A program made the position numbers and the translations under genes. 64,000 nucleotides of DNA from Saturnia japonica (lineage: Eukaryota > Arthropoda > Insecta > Lepidoptera > Saturniidae), in assembly GCA_033032175.1 (NCBI GenBank), contig CM065324.1, forward strand, positions 558,001 to 622,000, read 5' to 3'. The notes below the pieces were generated by a model. It was not told the origin of the DNA. It made no database searches and saw only the letters and a program-made list of their open reading frames with translations. Below are positions 10,781-20,519 of the stretch, in pieces. How positions within the stretch are numbered: the first letter of the stretch is position 1; every line of letters begins with the position of its first letter.

Positions 10781-12894
10781 GTCTATTTTAAATTAAGGGG
10801 GAGAAATATTTAACATAAAAATACCTAAATTGACATAAAACCTTTTTTGTTTAATTTTCTGCTACTCAGACAAAAAATTGTTAAAAATAAATTAAGAAGA
10901 GTATTTTTTTTTAATATAGCTGTACAACAATTACTATAATATTAAAAAAAAAAAATTATAACACTTTTAAAGTTAGTATTTCGCTATCGTTGATTTTAGA
11001 GAATTGTTTTTTTTAGGTAAATAAATTAGAAATTCAATTTAATTTCTCATTATATATAAATACATATATTAAAATTGTATTATAAAACTTATGTTGACAT
11101 ATGATCTTCTTTTTAAATTTAATAGTGGATTCGTATAAAAACAACCATTTTTGAGAAGAAATGGAATAAACTGAAGAAATATTGTGTTATGGTAATTTCC
11201 GTAAGAATTTTTAAAAATCATATTCATAATTAAACTTGGTACTATTTTTTTATTAACATTATTTTTTTAAGATTATGATGCAATTTAAATAATTATGACC
11301 TTTATTGTTTTCATTTTTGTAAAGATCAGAAAGTGAAAAGTGGAAAATTTTACTGATTCTAAAATGAATAAATACTAAGTGTTATCCTAATAAAAGACAG
11401 AATTCCCCCTTAAAATTTGTAAAACCCAGTAACAACGGTATTTGTAATAACGTGCGATATTTCATGCTATAGATACAATGACATTGAATTGGTTCAAAGC
11501 TCGTCGCGAGATGCCAAGCCCTGCGGCTGTCGAGATATAACGTCCACTGAACTAGACGCCATCATACGGAAACCATATTATTATAACAAGTGCACAAATA
11601 AACATCACACGTTGTAAATTTCAATATAATAATAAATATGAAATATATTTAGAGGACAGTGCGCTTCTGGATTCTACTTAGTCTTTCTTCCTAACTTGGC
11701 AGCTTTCTAGAGAAATTTAGTGGCATCTTAAAATACATGCTTGCGGTTTATATTTATAATCAACTTAACTTATGCACAATAACCAAACTAAAACGCCACC
11801 AATAGTACGGGCTAAAAACCTAAGTTAATAAAATATTAAAAATAAAATCTACAACATGTCACTTCAAGATTCCGCCAAAAAGCTCCCGCTTCTAGATTTA
11901 TTTATTACTATAATATTGCAAGAATAAAAAAAAATCATATACATATTTATATTTTTTATTAAAAGCCAAATCTCCGTTAATTTTGAATCTTATCAAACAT
12001 CATTTTAAAGCTTATTTTCCTCGGTATGTAGGTAACATGACAAATAAATAAAAATTATTAACTTTTTAAAATTAAATCCATCTACCATCTACAAACAAAC
12101 TCAGCTGCTAGACTGTTCACATTCTTTTATATGCAAAATATTCACACGGGTTAGTTAACAATATAATTAATGTGCAGAAAACAAAATTTAATAAGCTTAT
12201 TTTGTGTTCGTTTATAGAAAACAACAATTTAATTCAAACGTTGTTACTGGTGAACGACGAATCTTGCTAATTGAAAATGGACTTTGAGAAAAAATTTAGG
12301 TTAAGCTAACAAACAGGTCGTAGCTATAGTTATAATAATTCTGTAAATATTATGTACATACAGTTTAATATACTTTGTATTTAATTAGAATAAATAAATC
12401 ATGCCTTTCAACGTTTTGGTTTTATTTATTATAATATTTTTTCCGGTTAGAATTACGATGTCTATTGAAGCGTTCAAACTTAGCGCCGATTGACCTACGT
12501 TCGAAGCCTACAACGGGTCTGAATTTTCTTAAAAACATTTCTATGAAACTATAGCATAGCAGTAAAGGATTTTATTATGCTCGCTAAGACCTTTCTCTTT
12601 CTAAGAGTATCATCAACCAACTACGATTGCGAATACCTCGAGCATGGGGCAAGATCCACTGGCCTATCTTTTTGGGAGGTATCAAAATAATTCCTTTACA
12701 AGAATCTTACAAGTAATATACAAGTACTAGACAGTAAAAATCCTACTGTTTGAAGTGAAAGCTTCTAGGAGGTTTAGATAGGGAGTAAACTCATGTAAGT
12801 AAGTCGTCATCGACATGGTCACAAACTGATCCCAATAATACGAACATACAGCGCATCTGCACTGTACGACGTCCTACAGTAAAGTGGGTGGCAT

Positions 12895-12995
12895 CGCTTT
12901 TTTTTCTGACTAACTAGCCATAGGGGCCCTGGAGCCTCAGACGGCTTTAACAGCTTCACCGTGACTTGGGTGTGGCATTGCGCCACCCCTTAGTT
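12895..12995 (+). repeat. GGGGCCCT repeat family, copy 1
   Basis: Shares TAGGGGCCCT, GAGCC-C-GACGGC and ACAGC-TCACCG in order with 19265-19435 (opposite strand) and 27585-27685. A dispersed element of unknown class with no coding capacity seen. Confidence 0.55.
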
Positions 12996-13644
12996 TATAT
13001 AGTACGAACGGGACGTCACAGGTGGCTGTAGATTTTAAACATTTGTTTTTAGACTCTCTGCGAGCGTAGACACGTTACAAACATGTTTTTGATCCAACAT
13101 AGATTTATTCACCAAGACATGTTATGTATTCTAAAGAGTATGTTAAATAAAGGTATAGAACACAGGAAAATGTCTTCGGAGGTTTCTTTCTACTGAAGGC
13201 ATTCCAACTGATGGAATGCCTTCACCCTACAAAAAATCTTGCTGAAGTGAATAAAGTTCCTTGGGATAGGGGGGTTCAGGGTCGGCAACGCGCTAGAGAT
13301 ACGAAAAATGTGTTGGTGGTTTCAAATAAATCTAAAACTATATAAATACCAATTTACAAGTCTGTATGTACTGTTAGGAGAATTATTTATTCTCATGATA
13401 TTTTCTTTCACCACCATCCGATAATGTTAAGTGTTAATATGAAATTATTCAATTTACGTGAAATCAGAAGAAATTAAAATGGGAAACAATAAAAAACATA
13501 ACATTGTACGTTATCAGAAATATTTACAGTTATCCGAAAGCTATCTAGTTATGATAAAAGAGTTTTTCAATTAAATATATATTAGTGTTAACTGTGAATA
13601 CCATTTACATTTGATAATATTCCTGTGTGTAGTTTAATTTGTTT

Positions 13645-13690
13645 TATTTAAATAGCTTGTTTTTTATGAACTTAAACTGCAGTACACAAC
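13645..13690 (+). promoter_or_regulatory. Possible TATA/Inr upstream of the first Asn/Pro-rich gene
   Basis: TATTTAAATA at 13645-13654 and a CAGTA initiator-like word at 13680-13684 lie just before the ATG at 13691. If the initiator is real, the 5' UTR is only about 10 bases, which is short. An ATATATAT further up (about 13575) is an alternative. Confidence 0.25.
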
Positions 13691-13708
13691 ATGGCGTGGA
13701 GAAAGCAG
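13691..13708 (+). CDS. Six-codon first exon of the Asn/Pro-rich gene 1
   Basis: ATG GCG TGG AGA AAG CAG followed at once by a strong donor, GTATGT. It contributes the charged n-region (W-R-K) of the signal peptide. The next exon (16101) starts in phase 0 with the hydrophobic core. The call rests on donor quality and on how well the two halves fit. Confidence 0.7.
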
Positions 13709-16700
13709 GTATGTCTTACCTTTCGTTAAAATAATATCGAAACATTCAATCAAAAACTATGATATAAAAAGAAGTAGTTAGATAAACCAGATTGAAGTTC
13801 TTTATGATGGAAATAATTTCTGAACTTGTGATGGTAGTTTTTACGTTCGTAATTAGTTTCTGAGGGTCTAAATTGATAAGATTGTAGTGTTAAATGTACT
13901 ATTCCTGCCTATTTAGTTCTAAATTGTGAGTGTATTGGACAACATGATCAATATCGCCTCTATTTAGGATTCAATGGGTGCAGTGCAAGTCTTCCTGGAC
14001 GATCTGCATTTGGTACTTCCAACAAAGATGGGAAGCGCCAGAGTAGTGTTTGCACCCGGTTGCTTTATGGGCTAGAAACAGTAATGCTGACACATAAGGC
14101 ATTCCTACATGCTTTTCAAAGATAGTAACCAATCAGTGACTTAATTCAGGATTGCAGTTTTTTTTAAATTTTAGTTATAATCATAGTCTTTAGTGAACAA
14201 TAATCATCAAATTGATTTTATGCCTAGTTACTAAACCATTTCCCAATTTTTTTTTCAAAACACAGTGATCAGTCCTTGAATTTCGTTTGTATCTCTATAT
14301 GAATAAATCTGTAGATTTGTCTGTGCATGTAATTTTTTTGAAAATTTCCTGATAGAAATACTATATAAAAGATACTAATCACGAATAAAACATTAAAAAT
14401 TTTATTGTCTGTCTGTGTGTATATTCGGATTTAAATAAATCACGGCTTGACCGATACTTATGAAATTTTGTAAATTGATAGGGTATAAGAATTTTAAATA
14501 TTGCCTTTAGAAATCGTAAAAAAAACATAACATAACATACCATCACGCCTGTATTCCCCGAAGGGTTAGGCAGAGGCTAAGTGTACACCCACAGTTCGCC
14601 GAGTATGTTTTTAGATCCCATGTAATAGGGGGCGAGCCTATTGCCATTAATCGGGCACGAAACCAAACTCCGAGCCGCTACTGAGAATTTCATAGGAAAA
14701 ACCCAATAACACTTTGCTCGACCTGGAGTTCGAACCCAGGACCTCGCCCATAGCAGTCGCGCTAACGACCACTAGGCTAACGAGGCAGTCCAAAAAAAAG
14801 AATAAGCAAAGAAAAAAAAAAAGTTAATTCTTAACCGATTTTAATGAAATTTTGTACTCGGGAAGTATAAGTCATTCCATAAAGAATGGGCTATAATAAT
14901 TATAAAGTAATAATTTAGGTATCGTAAAAAAAAAGAATTAAAAAATCTATAAAAAAGGGAGCTTGGTGACAGATTGTCAAGCTAAACGGCAATTGAAAAT
15001 GGCCTACCGCCTTCCTATAACAGTATTTTTTTTCATTTACCGTATATGAAATTAGAGCATACGATTTACTGTTAAAATTGACTAGAATTTCAAAGCATAT
15101 TCGTAAAGTTTCTTCATTATCCTGCCAACCACAGATTAAAGGGGAATATTAGAATGTTTGCCGTTTAATTAACAAAATATTTCTACCCCCGTTTTATATA
15201 TTTACAAAGTTCCTTGTAACCTCAAACGTGTATTACGTAGTTGCGTATACACATCATACCTTGTTGTATTGTAAAGGGAAACAGTATAGTAACTTTGTTT
15301 TTTCACATTAATAACTATAGAATCTTACTTCGAGATTGTAGCTATTTCTCAATGAATACATTCGATTCATATACCCAAAACACAAATTCATACATTTAAA
15401 ATTGTCTAATCAATTTTTAATTCCTTAGAGGTTTAGTATTTGGTCACAATCTCACCTGATATAACTGTCGATGTTGTCCAAGATGGAACCACGCTAATCT
15501 TAGTGAGGACCATGGCTCTCAAGTGATGGACTATGGCTATAGCCAGGCTGTGGACTAGTTGAAGGGCTATAACAATTTCGATATTACGTCTAAAAAAAAA
15601 AAAAAAAAGTTCCCATATATTTTTTTTTAAAATTCTCAATTGATTCTGATGAAATTTTGTAGACGGGATGCATACGTCATTCCATAATTGACAGGCTATA
15701 AGAAACGTGAATAAAATATTTAGGAATCGTAAAAAAAATTGTACTTAACCGATTTTCATGAAATTTTGTACACGGGAAGTATATTATAATGTATATTTTC
15801 AATTGATATAATAAATTAATTGTCAATAATATGATTAAATATAAAATTACGGGGTTTAAATAACTACTGGGTAGTAACAAACGCGAGCGGAGCCGCAAGC
15901 ACATCTCTAGTTTAAAATAATGCTATTGTGTGTTCGTTTGTGACTGAAAGTTTTCAAGCGATAGTAGCCATGTAACTTTTTAAATCACGATTTAATCTTG
16001 TTTTAGATCTTAATTATCATTTCACTTGTAAATTCTTGGGTTGAATTATATGATACAAGGTTATTCTATTAGTTTTGTAATTGCATTTCTTTATTTACAG
16101 CTGTTTGTAGCGTACTGCTTAGCCTTGTTGGTTACTTCGTGTCATGCTCAAGATGGACAGAAAAATTTGACTACAGCAAACAAGGCAACGACTAATAATC
16201 CAGATGACAATAATAAACCAGCCGATCCTCTCACCAGACCTATCATGACAGCACGGCCAAAACAAAATATAACTTTAAATGACCTTTTAACGGCTCTGAT
16301 GAATATTCAAAATAATCAACTAAGCACTACTGAAAATCCAATAGCCGCTAATAATAAAAATCCCGTAACAGGTAACACAGTAGCACCTATAAATCCAACA
16401 ACGCCGAACCCGGAAATAAATATTAATGATATTTTAAGTGGAGAGGGTAAAGGTAATCAGAGTGTAATTATTCTTAACATTGGTGATCTACTTAGGACCC
16501 AGTTAGGTGGGGCTAATGAACTGAAAATATTAAATGGACTAAACGGTATTAACTGTCAACAAGGGTATATCTACGTTTTACTACCTGGTGGTCAAGGAAA
16601 GTTCTTTCCTTTGAACCAGGCCAATATGCTACCGCAAAATGGAGTGCCCAGCTATATAATTTTAACAGCCGATGGTCAGCCTGACCTTTCTCAAAACCCA

Positions 16701-18563
16701 AACTGGCAACTGATTAATGGAATGCTTCCAAATCTGGGCATCAATATACCCGGATTATCCAAAATTGGTTCTATTCCTATATATGCACCCACGAACTCTC
16801 CCAGTCCCGGAGGGAGTAATTCGAATGTACAGCAGCCAAATCTCTATCCTAATAATAATGTAAATATTCCAACGAATCCAAACAGTGTAGTAAATCTAGG
16901 TGTCGGATCACCAAATCATCAAACATATCCTAACCCAACCAATAATCCCAACAATAACTTTGTCAAAATGCCATTACAGCCCACAGACACATCTAATAAC
17001 TGGAATTTGGATCCAAATAGACCGGGAATCAATATTAATTTACCGACACCAGCTCCCCAGCCTAATAATCCAGACATTGTGTACCCCAATTTCAATATCA
17101 TTCAACAGCCCTTACAGCCTATCGGAGTACCAAACGTAAATAATCCTGCTTTCACGGTGAACGTTCCGAATCAGTCCAATCAACCTGTTAATACTGGAGT
17201 TCCCAATATGAATATCATTTGGCCTTCACAGCTACCTGTAAATCCAGGTATGAATGTTGTTTTACCAACACAACCAACTAACCAACAACTTATTAACTTT
17301 CCCGGAATCAGTATACCAAATAAACCCATTATTAACCCGGGAATTAATATACCAATCAATTCTGGAGTATCTATACCAGGAAATGGCTTCAATGTACCGA
17401 CACAGCCAATCAGCCAACCCATACAATCAGTATATCCAAGTGGCATCAACATAAATGGAACGAATCTAATCAATTTACTAAAGGTTTTGATCACCGGACT
17501 ACCAGACCAGAATGGAGTTAGCCCTAACTATATCCCGAATAATGTTCCCAACCTAATACCTACTGTTCCCAACCAAGTAGGAAATAACGTGGGTTTACAA
17601 TATCCAACTGGAAACATCCCAGGGTCAACGACTTCTAATGGTAATATAGATCTATTAAAGCTTATAGAACTTCTTGGTTTAAAAATAAGCAACGTACCAA
17701 GCCGAATTAATCCAGAAATCAGTATATCGAACATAGAAAAACGGCCAAACATACATCAACAAACAAATATTCCAGAATCTGAACTTTTAAATAACTTGCT
17801 GGAGAAACTCGGTAATGCTGGCTCCGATGGGAAACGTTTAAATAATGACCACGTTAAGATCACAATTGAAAAAGGTCAACATGACTCTAAACAATCTGTA
17901 CCACATCTTATAGATATGTTACTTCATTATATAAATAAGAATACGGACCCATTATTAAAAAGCAATAACTTTGAGTCAATTCGTACAGAAAATAACAAGC
18001 CAATCAGTCCCGAAGATATATTGCAATTCTTAAACAAATTATCGAACGATGGAAATAATCCACATATGGTATCCGGCATCATTCCTCAACCCGTTAATAA
18101 TGTCCCCGTAATAAAGTTGGAGTTACTTGGACAAAATAACCCTAATTTAAACGTCGGAAAACACAATTACAATCCTAATGTGCCGATGAACATTCCTAAT
18201 GTGCCGATGAACATTCCAAACAACGGCTTTATTACCGGTCAAGTCGCTATCGATCCTCAATATCTAGCAAACCTGATGAAAACTTTTTCTGAAGTTAATC
18301 TTCCAAATAATTACATTACCAGCGGGGTTCAGCCTTTTATAAATCAAAATTTCGAAACACAGCCGGGCGCCTCGAGGAACAATGTGCTGTGGAATTATTT
18401 GTTAGTTCACCTCGGGTGTATTCCAAATGATCAGTCGCTTGGCGGAAACTATATTCCGAACTTCGCAAATCAAATTCATTCTTCCAACTGGGCGCAGGTG
18501 CCTCAGTTTTCTAATACAGGAATGTCGTTTAGAAACAAGAGAGCCACTGCCAAGAAATCGTAG
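13691..18563 (+). CDS. Secreted Asn/Pro-rich low-complexity protein, about 826 aa
   Basis: I do not recognise the family. Proposed exons are 13691-13708 (MAWRKQ) and 16101-18563. The large frame is open further upstream, but a pyrimidine-rich tract and TTTACAG just before LFVAYC mark an acceptor. Joining the 6-codon exon in phase 0 gives a textbook signal peptide ending SCHA before QDGQ. The mature protein has two Cys. Residues about 127-231 look ordered (a hydrophobic IGDLLRTQLGG segment, GYIYVLLPGG, SYIILTADGQPDL). Residues about 232-600 are dominated by Asn and Pro with NIPN/NVPN-type repeats. The C-terminal third has short amphipathic segments such as LLNNLLEKLGNAG and ends at a dibasic site and a Lys-rich tail. 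AATAAA follows at 18630. It is probably an extracellular, largely disordered protein (matrix, cuticle, silk or egg coat are all possible). Its neighbour at 20493 is a likely paralogue. Confidence 0.75.
13974..14075 (+). other. Unplaced 33-codon frame inside the intron
   Basis: Reads MGAVQVFLDDLHLVLPTK and ends at GCFMG before TAG, preceded by TATTTAG, which could be an acceptor. It could be an alternative exon or a gene fragment. I recognise no homologue and chance is not excluded. Confidence 0.2.
14531..14786 (-). mobile_element. tRNA-derived SINE family A, copy 2
   Basis: Reverse-strand copy. The minus strand begins GCCTCGTTAGCCTAGTGG, has the B-box region GGTTCGAACTCC, and ends around the ACCCTTCGGGGAATACAGG segment. 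Nearly full length and in the intron of the Asn/Pro-rich gene. Confidence 0.72.
14950..15590 (+). repeat. Interspersed repeat, copy 1 (inverted partner at 51185-51800)
   Basis: Reverse complement of 51185-51800 along most of its length. Shared blocks include GACAGATTGTC, AAAATGGCCTACC, CAAAGTTCCTTGTAACCTC, TGGAACCACGCTAATC and TATAGCCAGGCTGTGGACTA. The right-hand part mentions nothing protein-like. It is a dispersed element of unclear class. Confidence 0.65.
15630..15800 (+). repeat. Short dispersed repeat around TGAAATTTTGTA
   Basis: The word GAT-T-ATGAAATTTTGTA followed by C-GGGA-G-AT occurs here twice and also at 14840-14870, 50935-51110 (both orientations) and 14455-14475. It looks like the 3' region of a decayed non-LTR element. 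No coding capacity is seen. Confidence 0.4.
16101..18563 (+). CDS. Large exon of Asn/Pro-rich gene 1
   Basis: Begins after TTTACAG with LFVAYCLALLVTSCHA, the hydrophobic core and end of a signal peptide, and runs 820 codons to TAG. A 21-bp direct duplication at about 18177-18218 encodes two copies of NVPMNIP, showing repeat expansion within the coding region. A clean open frame of this length in AT-rich DNA is itself strong evidence of coding. Confidence 0.88.
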   Translation: MFVAYCLALLVTSCHAQDGQKNLTTANKATTNNPDDNNKPADPLTRPIMTARPKQNITLNDLLTALMNIQNNQLSTTENPIAANNKNPVTGNTVAPINPTTPNPEININDILSGEGKGNQSVIILNIGDLLRTQLGGANELKILNGLNGINCQQGYIYVLLPGGQGKFFPLNQANMLPQNGVPSYIILTADGQPDLSQNPNWQLINGMLPNLGINIPGLSKIGSIPIYAPTNSPSPGGSNSNVQQPNLYPNNNVNIPTNPNSVVNLGVGSPNHQTYPNPTNNPNNNFVKMPLQPTDTSNNWNLDPNRPGININLPTPAPQPNNPDIVYPNFNIIQQPLQPIGVPNVNNPAFTVNVPNQSNQPVNTGVPNMNIIWPSQLPVNPGMNVVLPTQPTNQQLINFPGISIPNKPIINPGINIPINSGVSIPGNGFNVPTQPISQPIQSVYPSGININGTNLINLLKVLITGLPDQNGVSPNYIPNNVPNLIPTVPNQVGNNVGLQYPTGNIPGSTTSNGNIDLLKLIELLGLKISNVPSRINPEISISNIEKRPNIHQQTNIPESELLNNLLEKLGNAGSDGKRLNNDHVKITIEKGQHDSKQSVPHLIDMLLHYINKNTDPLLKSNNFESIRTENNKPISPEDILQFLNKLSNDGNNPHMVSGIIPQPVNNVPVIKLELLGQNNPNLNVGKHNYNPNVPMNIPNVPMNIPNNGFITGQVAIDPQYLANLMKTFSEVNLPNNYITSGVQPFINQNFETQPGASRNNVLWNYLLVHLGCIPNDQSLGGNYIPNFANQIHSSNWAQVPQFSNTGMSFRNKRATAKKS

Positions 18564-19264
18564 TTTTAAATTAGTACCTAAAATATTTTACTAAATGAAT
18601 GGTGTTTTTATTTATTTTTTTTTGTTTTTAATAAATAAATTATAATTTGACAATTTTATTTTTTTCCGCCACTACACGGAAATTCAAAATAAATTTCAGC
18701 TCAGAGAGTCATCAAATCGTGTTCACACACAAGAAATCAGAGAGTTACAATTCGGGACTCGTGTATGTAGTTGATTTCCCTCGAGAACTAACCTAGATGC
18801 GAAAGTAAGAAGAGTGATGTAATTTTGTTTGTATTAAAAAATCTATATAACTAATATCTCTCCTATATAACCGATCGAGAATAAATTTCCTTGAAAATAA
18901 AAATAGGCAGTCAGCCGACAAAATGGTACAAGGTCTGCCCTTCTCTACCAACACTTCATAACAACTAGACTTAATAACATACTGTTTACTATTAATATGT
19001 CGAAGAATCGTTGAGGTGATTATAAAATACGTACTAATGACTTTGTATCCGTTCTATTAACCCGCTTCGTACTGGCTGGCCGCGATAACAACAGGTGTGC
19101 TGTTTATAAACAGGAAACGACTAGCTTGGATGTACCCCATTCCGATTATTAAATACACATACGCTCCCAGGAGGAGGGGAACGTGCATATGAGTATATAT
19201 TAGTTAGTTCGAATTCTCTTAGGATTAGGGAATTAGTTAGATCGCGACTTTTTCGCATTCGCGA

Positions 19265-19435
19265 TGACCGCCCGAGCCGAGGTTCGGCCACTCTGGCACC
19301 CTCGTGCGGGTCGTAACAAACTTTCGCGGCTGAGTGCCCTAAGCGCTCGCCCCCAAGTCCGGTGAAGCTGTAAAAGCCGCAGCGGCTCTGTTTTAGGATA
19401 GGGCCCCTAAGGCTAACAGTGTAGTCAGTTCAAAA
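19265..19435 (-). repeat. GGGGCCCT repeat family, copy 2
   Basis: On the minus strand it reads TTAGCCTTAGGGGCCCT, then CTTTTACAGCTTCACCGG and GGGGGCGAGCGCTTAGGGCA, matching 27585-27685 closely and 12895-12995 in part. The GC content is higher than the flanks. Confidence 0.6.
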
Positions 19436-19861
19436 AAAAAGCTTGGATGTATTCTCCCTTAAACCGTGGAATAGTAAGGATGTCGGTTAATGAAGACCAC
19501 ATTTAATAAGTCAACTACAAATAAACACTGTTCCCGAGTACCATCTCGCTGCGTATTACAACATGTAAAAACTTAAAACTTTGGAATAACTGTATTTCAT
19601 TAATCTTATTTTTCATATTTGTTGTCACTCCGAGCAATAATTAATATAGATTAGTTGAGTAGTCCAAGCATGCGATATGTTGTCACGCTCTAATATACTG
19701 AAATGATAATTTGTTTCACTCAAACTTTGGCTCTCTGATGCGATCATGATCAACTTTTATGAGTCCTTTATTATTATTATTTTTTTATAATGGCACACAT
19801 TCCAGATTATAAAAAAATCAATATTTTTTAAATTTTACATATTTTAGTTAGCTCTAGAAAC

Positions 19862-20341
19862 CTATCCTGTTACAACGAGGAGTCGGACAAAGAGATTTCA
19901 TCTCTCCTAAAGATGTTTTCAAGGTTCCGTACTGGGAAGGACTTGGCATCGATATAAACGGCTAGTATATCGCCCACCTTCGGTTTGCCGACTACACAAT
20001 AGTCTTGACCGAAACCATGGAGGACGTACGTTCTCACGACACTCGTCACTCAAAGGGCAATGGAGAGGACTACGCTCAGAGTTTCTCTGTTAGATCGAAT
20101 CAGAAATGAGGAGATACGCAGAGTGACTAAAATAACCGTCATAGCTCGAAGAATCAAAGTAGCAGTGGGCGGGGCCTCCTAGAAAGGATGGAGTTCTCGA
20201 GTGGTGGCTAAATACCGGAAGACAAAGCGTGGGCAGACCCGCAAGGTGGACCGAAGACATGGTGAAGATTGAGGGAAGCCGCTGGTTGTGATAATCTTTG
20301 GAGAAGGCCTATGTCCGTCAGTGAACGTCTTTCAGATTAAA
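19862..20341 (+). pseudogene. RTE-type non-LTR reverse transcriptase fragment, decayed
   Basis: Conceptual translation, across stops and frame changes, gives EGLGIDING, then YIAHLRFADYTIVLTETMED. This is the catalytic region of a retrotransposon reverse transcriptase, with the usual FADD appearing as FADY. Later come RVVAKYRKTKRGQ and the WTEDMV-like region typical of RTE C-termini. An in-frame TAG interrupts it, so it is dead. Confidence 0.7.
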
Positions 20342-20492
20342 TGATGAAAATTAAATGAAAAACTAGTGTTTTATTGACTACTTAAGAAATTTAAGATGAT
20401 TTAAAGAGTCAAAAATATTTAAATCAGTTAAAATAACTGTAAAGAATCCGTACGTCTCTAATATAAATTGAATAATTAATAACAAAGCAGTT

Positions 20493-20519
20493 ATGCACGT
20501 CAATCGTTTATCTATAAAG
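20493..20519 (+). CDS. Nine-codon first exon of Asn/Pro-rich gene 2
   Basis: ATG to AAG, followed by GTAATT. It supplies the basic n-region (H, R, K) of the signal peptide whose hydrophobic core is in the next exon. TATAAA at 20462-20467 and CAGTT at 20488-20492 lie immediately upstream. If they are the promoter, the leader is only a few bases, so the true start site may be higher up. Confidence 0.65.

Larger units (their letters stand above)
10781..13690. other. PPO 3' flank and intergenic region
   Basis: Very AT-rich, with several AATAAA candidates for the end of the PPO transcript at 10886-11372. About 11650-11895 resembles stretches near 25300-25445 and 27970-28150. About 12900-12995 belongs to the TAGGGGCCCT repeat family. 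No gene is seen. Confidence 0.6.
18564..20492. other. Intergenic region between the two Asn/Pro-rich genes
   Basis: After the AATAAA at 18630 there is AT-rich DNA, a GGGGCCCT-family repeat (19265-19435, minus) and a decayed RTE-like reverse transcriptase fragment (19862-20341). No intact gene is seen. Confidence 0.6.

Noticed and set aside
17180..17494. Minus-strand frames opposite the Asn/Pro-rich exon
   Set aside because: Shadows of a low-complexity coding region; repetitive codons keep the other strand open.
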